A stretch of DNA of 64,000 bases from Canna indica. Lineage: Eukaryota; Streptophyta; Magnoliopsida; Zingiberales; Cannaceae. Each line of letters begins with the position of its first letter. The stretch's first letter is position 1. The position numbers were made by a program, and so were the translations under genes. Positions 33,425 to 45,859 of this stretch are shown piece by piece. The stretch lies in the NCBI GenBank assembly GCA_034359265.1, contig CP136894.1:32642501-32706500 (forward strand), in the 5' to 3' direction. A model generated the notes under the pieces. That model did not search any database, was not told where the DNA came from, and worked only from the letters and a program-made list of their open reading frames with translations.

Positions 33425-34716
33425 TATTGATTGAATACCCACACTAGAAGGGGGGTTGAATAGTGTTGGGTGAGTTTTAACTTCTATTCGATTTCTTTCG
33501 AGTTCGATTTCTAATGCAACCAAAATTAACGTGCTACTAGATAGAGATGCTCGAAGAGTAATAAATAGCAAATAAACACAATCAAACAAGCCATGCAAAG
33601 ACGAGTAGTTATAGTGGTTCGACCAACCGCCTACTCCACTACCTTGGCCCACACCAAGGATTTCTAACCAACACTTTGTAGGCTATGTGTTTCCCTTTGA
33701 ATACAACCGAGACCTTCTTTCTCAACCCTTTGAAAATGCCTCGAACCTATTCACCTAGGCAAAACACAATTCTACTAATTAAACCTTAAGTGTTTACACT
33801 AGCACACCTAGCAAGCTAATCAATGAAGAAACAAATTCAAATAACAAGTAAAATTACAATGAAAAGAGCTAAAGAGTAAACCATAACTCAAAGCTCTTTT
33901 CCAAGCCTTCAACACCTCCAACTCCACAAGATGTTGACGTCAAATCGAAGCTAGAGACGAGGGAAGATGAGCGCTTGAGAGAAATCGTCGATCAGAGAAG
34001 CAAACACAAGCAAATCAAGCTTAGAAGGCACATATATCACTTAAGAAACTTTTATGAGTGGTTAAGAAGTGTTAATGAAGGTTGGTGAGGGTTATTTATA
34101 ACCCCTCACTCGGCAGTTCATTCCTACGGGCATTTTTCTAACAGTTTGATGTCGTCCGATCGCTTGTCGATCGATTGTCGGTCGATCGACTGATTGACTG
34201 CCCAATGACCGCAAAGGCTACTTCCCTTTCTCGGCCACATTCGGTCGACCAACTAGTCGACCAAATTGGCTACTGCCAATTTTTGGCTTTGTCCGATTGA
34301 CCGATTGGTCAACCAAATTAGCCACTGCCAATTTTAGGCTTTATTCGGTCAATCGAATTGGCTACTGCCAATATTTTGCCTCGTTCGATCGACCGAACCT
34401 AGGCTGAGGGTATTTTTTACATTTATTTTGTTGCGCGCTTTTTTCCCGAGTTTCGTTACCAAGTTTTGACTTGGATAACATTACAAATAGGCTTGGGATA
34501 TGTTCCTAGGGATATATTACATAGAATCTACTTGGTGATCTATGAACTCTACTCAATTTACATCGGAGTCTTTTTGCCAATTTTGTATTTCTCCGAGTGA
34601 AGTTCGCGCGCGTATCGTAACCTCAACTTGAACTCAAAACTTCATAAATATATTAGATACATGTTTGTTATCATCAAAATATAGATCGAAGCCTAGGGGG
34701 AATCCTTGGGCCAACA
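33425..34716 (-). repeat. 5' LTR of L1 element
   Basis: 1292 bases, from TGTTGGCCCAAGG at 34716 to TCAATA at 33425 (CA decayed to TA). The TCGA/GGTCGACC-rich block lies at about 34140-34405. The terminal block near 33436-33470 holds CTAGTGTGGG. Confidence 0.93.
34093..34100 (-). promoter_or_regulatory. TATA box in L1 5' LTR
   Basis: The minus strand reads TATAAATA. The same box is at 27853-27860 in the 3' LTR and 49624-49631 in the L1 copy at 49 kb. Transcription would start a few tens of bases further left. It lies about 40 bases from the TCGA-rich block. Confidence 0.7.
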
Positions 34717-34721
34717 ATATG

Positions 34722-35754
34722 CATATATGTGGTTGTGATGTATCGCATGAGGATGTGTAGGTTGAGGTATGTCCTTAACTTACCCTTATTTATCTATTGT
34801 ATAGCACTTATTTCATTATATATATATATATATATATGCGTGTGTTATGTGCTTGTTGCATTTCCCAATAGCCTCGCTGGTGAGGGGAGGGTATGCCCCG
34901 AAGAGACATTGTAGGCCTTATTCCGAAAGTCCGACTGGTGATGGGAGATCATACCCCAAAGAGACAGTCCGGAGACCCGACCAGTGAAGGGAACATATGC
35001 CCAAAAGAGACGGATTAGAAGAGCTAGTATCGGTGAGGGGAGTGCATGCCCCAAAGAGATGGCACTGAGCTGGGTGGTAGTTCGGCGGCCACACTGTCTA
35101 CCTACCCTAAGTGGGTATGAGAGACCGACGGGTTCAGTGAGCATTCATATGATTGTGCTATTGCATTTGAGATTATTATTTGTTGGTGGATTCTTTTATC
35201 ATGCGCATGGTAGTGGATAAGCATTTGATATTATTTTGTCATTTACTGCTTATATTATATGCTTGGTTTTATTGATTATGCATGTTGTTCATATGGTGGA
35301 ATGAGGACTGATATACTCACTAAGACCTAGTTGGACTTACCCCTCATCTTTGTTGTTTTTCAGCATCTAAGCTAGATCAGAGAGGTACCGGGGTGCAGTA
35401 GCGCGACTTGTGGCGGTAGGGTAGCGGGTCTCGTGACATATCGTAGTCGAGAGGGATACCTGAGTCATTTGTATTTCCTTTTGAGTTGTTGAGTCATGTA
35501 GACTAGGGTTATTTGTTTCCGCACTTTTCTTATTTATAAGAGTCTTGGTTATTTAACTAAAGTTTCCTTAAAGTAACTTGGACATTTGATTTTTCATTGA
35601 GTCGTTGGTTTGGTTTGGAATTTAATGTTTATTTTATCTCTTTTGAAATATCATAGACTGTTCAGGTTATTTATTGTGTCTATGGTTTGAGTTGGGTTAG
35701 GCTTCGGGGTATTTGGCGTACCCTGACTGGTCATATCGGATTTGGGGGGTGACA
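34722..35754 (+). repeat. gypsy 5' LTR, second part
   Basis: Continuation of 25866-27178 after the copia insertion. It ends GGGGGGTGACA at 35754, followed by a PBS. It holds a (TA)n run at 34817-34837 and a tandem cluster at 34868-35065. The frames 34845-35144 and 34984-35220 come from the cluster. Confidence 0.8.
34868..35065 (+). repeat. short tandem cluster in gypsy LTR
   Basis: Four degenerate units near 34871, 34935, 34981 and 35029, each with GGTGAGGGGAG or a variant followed by ATGCCCCAAAGAGAC. Confidence 0.6.
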
Positions 35755-36090
35755 ATGTGGTATCAGAGCGGGTATGCCAATAGGATAGTGGGTATCATAT
35801 GAGGGCATTTCTAGTGTGTTCACATATGATATGTCCTAGTCACGGGATCAACAACTGAACCTACGCACCAGCGATGGTACATATTTTTTGATTTAAGTTG
35901 ATTGTTCATATGTTAATTTTTGTAGTACTTGCTTTATTAATAGAAATGCAGACACATGATGATGTCGTGATGAGTAGAAGAAGAAGTAACTTTGCTGGCA
36001 GGCGAGGCCGAGGCCGGGGTCGCGACCGAGGCAGAGGTCATGTTACTAGTTAGGCAGCTCAGGAGGAGGTAGTGCGAGATCTCAGAAATG
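35755..36090 (+). pseudogene. gypsy PBS and start of gag
   Basis: A PBS, TGGTATCAGAGCG, lies at 35758-35770. An ATG at 35946 starts MQTHDDVVMSRRRSN followed by an arginine/glycine tract (AGRRGRGRGRDRGRG), as seen at the N-terminus of Tekay-type gag. A TAG at 36051 interrupts it, and reading continues AAQEEVVRDLRN until 36090, where a family C LTR was inserted. The remainder of this gypsy element is not in the window. Confidence 0.75.
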
Positions 36091-36679
36091 TGAAAGAAAT
36101 AGTACCCTTGAGCCAATCACATGTTGATGTGTAGGGAACTATTTTTTGGTTAATGAATAATATGAGGCAACTTTTCATCATATGCTGCATCTAAATTTTG
36201 TATATATTAGATTGTGATGAACCCCATGGACCTGTGTAGTTGATTCCAAGGCCATAATGAGATCATGCTAGTGAGACTTGGAATCCAGATGCCCCTATTT
36301 TCTTTGATCTACCTCCTCATTTCGTTGTTTTCTCATCTCCTCTCTCTCTCGTTTTGGAGCCTGGTTCTTGGTGGAAGGGCCGACCTAGCTCTTGAGGTTT
36401 CAGGGTTTGAGAAAGCGTCTCTGTTGAGCCACGACGAGTTCGATTGTTCGCTGCCTCTTGCTGTGAGGCACTTGGTGTGGACTATCATTGGAGGACGTGC
36501 GTGTTTGTGTCTTGATACGGAAATAGGAGCACCCTATCCAACCACGGTATAAGGTATACCTTCCCCCTTCTACTCGTAGATTGAATTCCTTAATTGTTGC
36601 TCAAATAGATCGCTGTTTTGGGATGTTTTGAATTTTTAAATTGCTATTTCCACTGCGTTTCTTATTCTCATCCCAGCAG

Positions 36680-36692
36680 TGGTATCAGAGCC
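36680..36692 (+). promoter_or_regulatory. primer binding site, family C
   Basis: TGGTATCAGAGCC, a perfect tRNA-Met-type PBS nine bases after the LTR end. Confidence 0.9.
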
Positions 36693-38181
36693 ACCTTTAG
36701 CAAAATTTTGGAACTTTTATTTCATATTTTGGTCACATTTACGAACCGTTCGCTCCCTAAATGTCATGCTACCCGGTTTTGGTTTTCAGAGGTTTTTGAG
36801 TTGTTTTCATGGCTCCACAGTTCATATGATGGATTGAGGTGGAAGCCTACTGTCCATATTGATTTTGGACAGAATTTAAACTCAAAAATCCCGTGGGTTC
36901 GTGGTTGAACAGCCCCGAGAACTGAAAAAATTCAACATGTGTTGTTTGGAGCATTTTGGGTGGAAACGTGATCGGATTTGCTCAATTCGGATTTTGTTTT
37001 TTCCTTTCTTTTTCATATATGATGTGATGCATGAAAGGATGATTATGGATGAGCCCTATGTGCATGTGTCTGTGTGTAAAATATGGTTGAGATGATTGCT
37101 TGTGAATTTATGAAATTTCAGCGTTGTAATTTTTAAATAGGGTCTGTGTACCCCTACCTTCCTCTTGAGAATTATGATAGTAATTCACTTCTCCCTCTCC
37201 TCAAACCTTTCCCCAAGGGTTGTTTGGGTCTTCTTCTTTTAGTTTTGTAAAATTAGAAGTTTATGGGCAGATTTGCGACGAGCACGCTTGCTGCCCTGTT
37301 TTGGTGCACGCGCGGAGAGGAGTTCAACGCCATGTTGATGATGACTAGAACCCCGGGAAGGCACTGATGGAACCAGCAACCTACAAGATGGTTTTGGGTA
37401 GACCCTTGGCGTGACGGAGCTCCTTTAAAGCCCTAGGATGATGGCCTTGGTTCGGTCGATGGCTCGGGTGGAACCCTTAGAACATCTATAATCATCCTTA
37501 TTTACTTTATGCTTTTATTTATTGCTTTTGTTTTAATTGTTGATAGCTTAGATAATTATAATTGCATGAAGAAACCCTCCAATAATATTGAGTTTGAATG
37601 GCTAAGATATTAAGAATATTGGTCACGCCTTCCATTGTTTTGAGGGACAAGTGTGTCTATTGTCACAATGGGTTTGTTGTGCATACACAAGGGCTTTTGT
37701 GAGAATAGACATGTTGCACCTCATATGGCACATATCCCTTTTGTGTCTCTGCTACCGGCTAGAACATGACTTACCTCGTTGAGCTACACTCAAGAATGAT
37801 TGTTTTCTCGCCAGGGCATACAAACGATGGGTCCGACTCAACTAGGGCTCGTTGGTTTGTTGTGCACACACAACGCCTTGGTTGTCCTAGAGGCAAAAAC
37901 ATATGGAAGTCACATAGTGATGTGATCGGTAAAGAGTTACCTACCCATGGACTATTAGGGTTTGTCGTGTTACATGCAAGACCTGAGTAGGAGAAGTGGG
38001 GTTGCATTTTTTTCCCTAAGGAAGTCTACCAACGAGGGCTTCCCGCTTCCAAACCGGAGGGTATTATGGAACCACAAAAATTAGTGGGAGGCATGATTAA
38101 TTAAAAGACCTCATTGATCATGAATGTGAAATGGTAGCTTATACTTGTCTTTCTTTTTGCTTGTAGCATTTAATTGTCACC
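36693..38181 (+). other. long 5' leader of family C element
   Basis: About 1.5 kb between PBS and gag ATG. It is similar over most of its length to the minus-strand leader at 61201-62637; for example ATGGAAGTCACATAGTGATG and GGGCTTCCCGCTTCCAAACC occur in both. Small frames (37766-37990) are not conserved in frame: single-base indels separate the copies. The conserved nucleotide sequence may hold packaging or dimerisation signals (inference). Confidence 0.6.
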
Positions 38182-39195
38182 ATGTTATCTACACTCTCAT
38201 TACGTAGCATTGTTGATGCTAATAAACTCACTGGAACAAACTACATCGATTGGTTGCGAAATTTGAGGATTGTCCTCATCCAGGAGAGAATTTTCTATGT
38301 TCTTGATAGCGGGCCTCCGAATATCCCTTCCCAAAGGGCTATCGAGGAAGTGAGGGCCACTTACAAGAAGTGGCAAGATGAAAGCACTACTTCAGTGCAT
38401 TATGCTCGCCTCTATGTCCAATGTGTGGCAGCGACAACATGAAAAGATGGACATTAGGGCCATCCTCTCTCACCTCAAAGAGTTGTATGGTGAAGAGAGC
38501 CAGACTACTAGGTTTGAGTTGTCGAAACAACTCTTCTAGGCCAAGATGACAACCGGGACCCCTGTTGAAACCCATGTCCTCAAACTAATCGATTTGATCG
38601 AGAGGTTAGAGAAATTGGGCCTAAGCATTGATAAGGGCTAAGTCAGGATTTAATACTCAAATCCCTCCCAGGGTCATTTTCACAGTTTATAATCAACTAC
38701 CACATGAACAAGCTGGATGCCTCGGTTCTCGAGCTCCTTAATATGCTGAAGACTGTTGAGTCCCACCTTCCAAAGGAAAAGGACAAAGTCTTGTTAGTGT
38801 GTAGTGTCCCGAAAAAGGCGAAGAAGTGCTCTGTTAAGAACAAAGCGAAAAATAAAGCTATGAAACCTTAGAAGGAAATCAAGAAAAAGGAAAAGACTGC
38901 TTCTGAAGGCACCTCTTTCCATTATGGTAAAGATGACCACTTGAAGCGCAAGTGCAAGGAGTACATTGCATAAGTAAGGCAAAAGAGGGCTTTTGTAGCC
39001 CCCTCCGCAGGTGCATTTGTTATTTAAATAAATTTATCGTTACATAATTCTACTACATGGGTATTGGATACCGATTGTGGTTCTCACATTTGCAACTCAT
39101 TGCAGGGGTTGAGAATAAGTAGAATGAGGAACAAGGGCGACTACGACCTCCAGGTAGGCAACGACGCAATAGTTGTAGCTTTAGCCGTAGGAACC
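38182..39195 (+). pseudogene. family C copia gag and protease start
   Basis: It starts MLSTLSLRSIVDANKLTGTN and has YIDWLRNLRIVLIQE, the copia gag N-terminus. A frame change after KWQDESTT is followed by LSHLKELYGEESQTTRFELS, a stop in KQLFxAKM, VETHVLKLIDLIERLEKLG, LILKSLPGSFSQF and LLNMLKTVESHLPKEKDKV. The zinc knuckle (FHYGKDDHLKRKCKEY) has lost its leading cysteines. Protease begins WVLDTDCGSHICN, where the usual DTG is DTD, and runs to VALAVGT before the inversion junction. The reading frame is not intact. Confidence 0.85.
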
Positions 39196-39210
39196 TAGTT
39201 GCAGCTTTAG

Positions 39211-41594
39211 TAGTGGAAATAGCAATTTAGAAATTTGAAACTATCCTGAAAATAGCGATCTACTTTAGCAATATTAAAGAATTCAACATCGGAGATGTGG
39301 GAGAAGATATACTTAGCTCAAACCGCGGTCGGTATGGTTGATCTTATCCCTGTATTAAGACGTACATGTGCACGTCCTCCAATGATGGTCCACACCAAGC
39401 ACCTCGCAACAATAAGGACAACAAACACTGGGGCACGTTGTGACTGAACGGAGAAGCTTTCTCAATCTCGAAATCCACCTAGGCAAGGCCGGGCCTTCCA
39501 CCAAGAATCGAGCGCTAAACAGGGAGGAAGAGGGGATGAGAAAACCACGGAATGAGAGGGTAAATAAAATAATACCTCAATGTCCTTCTTGGACTCCTCC
39601 AAGAAGATGAAGTAGGCGGCACACCTAAGTAGAAGACACATTCAATTCGGCTTCACTAAAAGCCCGGGGAAGATGGCCAGCCACCATGGGAGAGGAGCAT
39701 GGATTCTTTGGAACTTTACCACTCAAGAACCCTCTCAAGAATGAAGTTCTTCATCACCCTTGAAGGAGGTTCGACCACCAATTTATAGGGGGCATGGGCG
39801 AATACAAGAGTAGACCCGCCCCCCTTGAAAAACTCTCCCTGGAAATCAAAGTTCCAGGGTTGGCCTCCAAAAAATATTTCATACTTAATTCAAAATTAAT
39901 TAGCTATCAATAGGAATCATAATTATCTAAATAAATCAATATCCTAAACAATAGGAAAGAGGTTTATCTAAATAAAATATGATTTATCTAAACTAATTAA
40001 ATTCCTATCAAATAGGAATAATAATTATCTAAATAAATTAAATTCCTATTAATTAATAGAATTATAATTTATCCTCATAAACCATATATCTATTAATTTT
40101 ATGATTTATCTCCATAAATCAAATTACTATTAATTAAGATTTATTCAAATAAATTGATTCCTAATTAATTGGTTATGCTCATGGTTAGAAACTAATTTTT
40201 CAACCGTGTATATTTAATTCAAAATCAAATTATATTCAATTCATAATTAAATACAATCCCCATCAAGTGCTTAATTAAATATTTAATTCATAATTAAAAT
40301 TAATCAACCACATAAAATATTATTATATGTCAATCCCTACAATTTACGGATGCACTACAAATTAGGGTTATCGAGGAACTCCTTCATCGCGCATTTGTTC
40401 CTATAGGAAACAACTTTCCTATCGTGTCTGTAAATGAGATCCGTGATCGAGTTTCAGCATGTCCATGTTAGTAGACATATAGGGGCGCATTCAAACTTTA
40501 TCTCATAAGGTCCGTTACGAGGTTAGCCTGTTGTGTGTGACCCATTGGGCCCCACACTAAGCCAGCAGTGAGTTGTGCGTAAATGGAGAGTCAGATCCGA
40601 TAGAACAACTTCTATTCGAATCTTACGAACCTCCACTAAACCCTTTTAGTGTGGTCGTGAGGGACTCCGCTACAAGTCAAGATTGACGTCTAGCAACGTG
40701 TCATGACTACTCGGATAGTGTGAGTTTCAATCTACGAGGATTGAACACCCTTTGGTGATTTGTTACCGCGCAACTAAATCGCTCGATTACAATGTCTCGA
40801 AGTTAGCTAGGGTATGGAAGAAGTGTCAAACCCTAATACCGATTCATATGTATTCCACCTGCTAAGATGTTGTCTCAATAATGAAATGTCAGAAACATCT
40901 TCCTTACTTTCATTTCTACTCTAGCCAGAGATTCCCGAGTTGACACTTGTAGGGACTCATAGGACATAATCTCCTCTTACTAGGAGTAACTGATTCCATG
41001 TTGGTTACTCACCTACCTCCATGAGTGCTTCCCCATGCTAAGCAATACTCGGCACAAGACCCTGAGGGCCACGTAGGGATATAACCAAAGCAATGGGTCA
41101 TCATTCACAAGGTAACCTTGACAACCTCAGGTCCAAGGACTGCTTGGACCTACTATCACCCGAGGAATATCCTATTGACACTCATGTAAGGATTCCATTT
41201 TGTGTTCCTCGTGCTGGTCCGTACAGTGAACTCATTCCCTAATGAGCACCTACACTTGTACGTTAATGATGGCTCATAAGTTACTATGAGATCAGCTACC
41301 CCTTATCGTATAGGGCACGTACCAAGTGCACTAGTCTATCCGGAAACACCGATCCCCTAATTGGTGATCCTACGACTATGAATATTTAGAACATGGGCAT
41401 CTGGATTCCAACTCTCACTGGCATGATCTCATCATGGCATCAGAATCATTTGCTCAGGTTCATGGGGTTCATCACAATCTTTATTAATAAAGATGCAACA
41501 TATAATGAAAAGTTGCCTCATTAAGTTGATTACCCTTGAATAGTCCCCAAACACATCGACATGTGATTGGCTCAAGGGCACTATTCCTTTCAGT
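39211..41594 (-). repeat. family C LTR, inverted, 2.4 kb
   Basis: On the minus strand it starts TGAAAGGAATAGTGCCC at 41594 and runs to TTGCTATTTCCACT near 39211, missing only the last about 15 bases of a normal LTR. TATAAAT (minus) is at 39781-39787. The AT-rich middle (39870-40320) is built of ATTAATTA-type runs. It is the most complete copy of this LTR in the window and serves as the reference for the others. Confidence 0.85.
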
Positions 41595-42479
41595 ATGATC
41601 ACCTATTAGGGGACTGGTGATTCTGGATAGACTGGTGCACTTGGTACATGCCTTATACGATAAGAGGTAGTTGATCTCACAGTTACCTACGAGCCGTCAT
41701 TTAATGTATAAGTGTAGGTGCTCATTAGGGAATGAGTTCACTAAAAGGACCAACACGAGGAACACCGAATGGAATCCTTACGTGAGTGTCTATAGGTTGT
41801 TCCTCGGGTCATAGTAGGTGCAAGTAGTGTTTGGACCTGAGGTTGTCATGGTTACCTTGTGAGTGTCGACCCATTGCTTTGGACTTATCCTTACGTGGCC
41901 TTTAGTGTCAAGTGCCGGATACCTCTCGTCATGGGAAAGCACCCATGGAGGTATGTGAGCAACCAATATGAAATATGTTACTCCTAGTAAGAGGAGATAA
42001 TGTGCTTTGTGTCCCAGTAAGTGTTGAGTCAAGAATCTTTCGCCATAGTAGATATGAATGTCGGAAAAAGGTTTTCTGGCATGTCATTATTGAGACGACG
42101 ACTTGGCAAGTAGAATACATATGAATGGGTACTAGGGTTTGACATTTTTTATGTACCCTACTCGTATTCGCGACATTGTAACTGAGGGACTTAGTTGCAC
42201 GGTAACTAATCACCGAAGGGCGTCCAATCCCTATAGATTGAACCTGACACTATTCAGGTAGTCATGACACATTGCTAGATGTCAATCTTGACTTGTGAGT
42301 AGAGTCTCTCACGACCACACTAAAGGGGTTTAGTGGTGGCTCGTAAGATTCGAATGGAAGTCATTCTATCGGATCCGACTCTCCGTTATCAACGACTCAG
42401 TGCTGGCTTAGTGTGGGGCCCAATGGGTCACACATAACAGGCTAATCTCGTAACGGACCTTATGAGATAAAGTCCGAAT

Positions 42480-44099
42480 TGTTGGTGAAATGGCTTATAA
42501 TAGAGGGGTGGTGCATAGTATGTTAACTAAACTCATCGCCTAAACTCGATTTTAATCTTTTCTTAAAGTAGTTAGGCAATTCACAATTCAATGACTAAAT
42601 GCAAAAGTGAGTAAAAAAGATAAGCAATGTGATACACAAAGAAAACAATGCTAGCATAATTATTTATAGTGGTTCGGCCCCAATGTCTACTCCACTACCT
42701 AAGCACCCGACTTAGGATTTCCTAACTAGGTTTACTAGATTATATCGTTTCCCTTACAAAGAGGACTTTATATCGGAAAGTCTCCGCTCTCAAACCGAAG
42801 GCACTTCCACACCTAGAAGTATCCCACCATCCTACCGAGAGCACTCTCCCACCTCAACCGAAGGGACAACTCAACTAATCCTAGTAAACTAAGTTTACAA
42901 TGGTGGATTTAAGCCTTAACACCGAGGCAACCACCAACTCATTCAAACCTAGGAACCTAGGTTTACACAAGTTCAAATACAATCAAATAAACACCAAAAT
43001 ACCACAACTAATGAACCAATAAATCAAACAACAAGTACTTAGCTCCAAAAGAAACTCCTTAGTCCTCTTGATGCTTTATGAAGTTGAATCTTGAAGGTTC
43101 AAAGGCAAGATCAAGCTTGTATCATGGAAGCTAGGGTTCTTTGCAAAGATGACTCAAGAACTCTTGAAGAGATGTAAGGACGGGCTCTTTGAGGCTTCGA
43201 GGCATCAACAACCCCTTTAGAAATGAGTTTGGGATGGGACTTTATAACCACTGAACACTCAAGGCTCGTCAAGGGGCATATTTGTGCCCATTGTTGATGC
43301 CCGATCGCTTGTCGGTGGATCGTCAATCCACCAATCATGCGACCGCCAAGCGATCGAAAGTATTCTGCCCATTTTGGGCATCGGTCAGTCGACCGAAATG
43401 CCTTCTGCCTGATTTCTTCTTCAGCCGATCGACCAGTCGGTCAACCGAATCTGCGCAAGGCTAATTTTTTGCTTGTTTATTTTTCTTAACTTAAAGTAAA
43501 TAACTTTAAAACATAAATGTTATATAAGGATTACACCCATTTGGATTCAATAAAAATATCTAAGAGATCAAAATCCTTAAGAATCAAAATCTAACTTTTG
43601 GGATCTAGTACAAATTTTCGAAAAACAAAAATTTTATAATCTTCTAGTTCAAATATGGGTAGGCTAAATGCTTCCAAAAAATCATTAAAAAGAGCTCGTT
43701 ATCTACTTTTTACCTAAGGAACAATTATCGGGACTTTTGGTGCCAATAAAATGTCTAGGTCATATAGCCCTCCAAGGAGCTCGCTATGCTTAGTGAATTT
43801 CAGAGCCGTTTTTAATTTTTCGGGTTTTCGTGTTGTGGGGTTTGGGTTTGGTTTTTGGGTTTCTTTGCATCATCATGAGGATTTACAAGACATTCTAGAC
43901 ACCCTAAACCTAAACTATCTTCCTGAAGAATCCCGATTATCGACAAACGTCCTTGTTGATTTCTCCGATATCTCCGATCGGGGACGACGAGCGCTAATCG
44001 ACCTGGAACCTGAAATTAACTCTCCATAAAATCATTAGTTTCATGTTTGTTATCATCAAAACTAAGATTAAGACCAAGGTTGAAAACCTTAGGCCAAAA
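42480..44099 (-). repeat. 3' LTR of L2 element
   Basis: 1620 bases on the minus strand from TTTTGGCCTAAGG (44099) to GCCATTTCACCAACA (42480). A TATAAAG box lies near 43241-43247 and a TCGA-rich block at about 43290-43450. A purine tract, TTCTAGGGAGA, lies at 44101-44111 on the minus strand just before it. Confidence 0.88.
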
Positions 44100-44111
44100 A
44101 TCTCCCTAGAA

Positions 44112-45850
44112 ATCGATATTTCTAGCTATGTTTCAAGTTATCAAAATCATTCCTAGAAATGATTTTACTCAAGTAATGGTGTGAATGGTATTATAAATGG
44201 AATCAAAATGGTTACATGAGTTTTCATTTGGAGTTTTAACGAAAAATCAAAGTATCAGAAAAATGAGTATTTCAAGTAAGTGATACTTTGTGTTTTTGAA
44301 ATCCAACTCCAAAATTCCACTATAAATCATATTATTGATGAAACTTTTTGAAATTTTTACTGAAGAAACTAGATTTTTATATGAAAGTGCAGTTTCAAGA
44401 ACCAGTTAAAGATGATTTTTCTATATTTTTCTAAAAATAACTGAACATGTTGAAATTTTCACTAGCATTTTCGTAATTTTCAGTTATTTTTCAAAATATG
44501 TTCAGTTTTTATTCAAACTTTTATGACACCATATAATGGGCATATAAAGAGTGTATCTCAAGTTTGGAATGAAAATTATGTCCTTAAGTCAAGATATCAA
44601 CCTAGCATGGTTTCATTCAAAACTAAGCTAGTTATCATGAAACTTGCTAAGTGTCAATCTTTTCATTTACTCATATTTTATTTATTTATTTATACCTATG
44701 GACACCTAACATGAATAAATCTAAACATGTTCCTCTAATATGAATTAAAAACGAGACCCCTAAGTCAATTTGTTGACTTGGGTCAACTTGGTTCAAAAGA
44801 GGTTATCATGTAATTACGTCTATGTCATTTTATCCATGTCAATATAATTTTTTCATTCTAAATGCATGGAAACATGTCATACCTATTCCTAAACATGTTT
44901 ATGAAGTTTGGACTTAAAATAAAGTGTCCAAGTCAATTTGTTGACTTGGGTCAAATTTTTTCAAGCTTAAGTCCCCTAAAGTGATCTAGTTATCACCTTG
45001 TTCATCTACACATGATTTTTCAAGTTTAAACACCTATAATCATATCATGTGTGTATCTAAACATGTTTATTGGATGTAGACTTGAAAACGAGGTCTCTAG
45101 GGACAAATCTTAATATAGAGCAAGTTTCATTCAATGAAATTTGCCCATGTATTAAAATTCATCCTATTCATGAGATTTCAAGAAGCTATCATGCAAATTC
45201 AATCATGAGTATAGAGACATTATTAAAGCATGAATATTGAGTATTAAACTAAGATTTTTGTACGACCAAAATCATACCTCATTCTTGGAAATCTTGCCGA
45301 AGTTGTCTTTTTTCTTTCCAATTTCTAAAGCCTTCCATTTTATTATAACTTGCAAGCAATATTAATTAGTAGGATAATGATAATGTTACTACTAGCAAGT
45401 TATCAAACTAAGTAGCAAAGAGAGGGATCAATTATCGATATTAAAGTCTACTTTGCTAAATAGTTTCAAATTCGTTTCAAAATGAAATCGAGTGATATCA
45501 AAACGAATTTAAAGATATCACAAGTGAAATACAAATGAAAACATAATTTCCAACTCTTTCTATTGGTTGAAAATCGAAAGGCCACAATGAGCCAACGATT
45601 AGAACCACAAGGTCGCATGAGCTAGTTATAGGCTACATAGGTCTCCGAGGAGACCAGGAAATCAAAAACAAAAATTATTTTTCAAGTCATATCATGAGCG
45701 GGCAAAACCAACTCAAATTTAACTAGTATCATAACTCCACCTTTAAGATGACAAGTAATACAAAGGAGGTGATACTAAACATACCTAGATGCTAATTTTC
45801 ATACCTATGGCATCATGATGGCTTGAAGTTGCAACCAAAGATGGATTCTT
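44112..45850. other. non-coding interior of L2 element
   Basis: AT-rich DNA without coding frames. It contains two near-repeats of a segment with AAGTCAATTTGTTGACTTGGG (about 44763 and 44930). It lies between gag and the PPT, where pol should be. The 1-644 region at the window start looks similar in composition. Confidence 0.45.
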
Positions 45851-45859
45851 CATTGAAGT

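Larger units (their letters stand above)
27179..34716 (-). mobile_element. L1 Ty1/copia element with both LTRs
   Basis: The window's only copy with two near-complete LTRs, PBS and PPT all in place. Perfect target duplications ATATG flank it (27174-27178 and 34717-34721). It lies on the minus strand inside the gypsy 5' LTR. Internal order from the right: gag, protease, integrase, RT, RNase H. It is disabled by stops, frameshifts, a change at the first integrase aspartate and a deletion of roughly 130 codons between RT and RNase H. The LTRs differ by a few percent by eye, so it is not very recent. Confidence 0.95.
36289..41594 (+). mobile_element. chimeric family C fragment with an inverted LTR at its far end
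   Basis: Order: last about 382 bases of a family C LTR (36289-36670, ending TTATTCTCA), PBS, leader, gag and start of protease on the plus strand. Then, after a junction at about 39196-39211, a complete family C LTR in reverse orientation ends with its TG terminus at 41594. Normal elements have both LTRs in the same direction. The junction holds a short repeat (GTTGTAGCTTTAG at about 39173 and GTTGCAGCTTTAG at about 39199). Confidence 0.7.

Noticed and set aside
34845..35144. 99-codon minus and 78-codon plus frames
   Set aside because: They lie in the short tandem cluster of the gypsy LTR and mirror each other.
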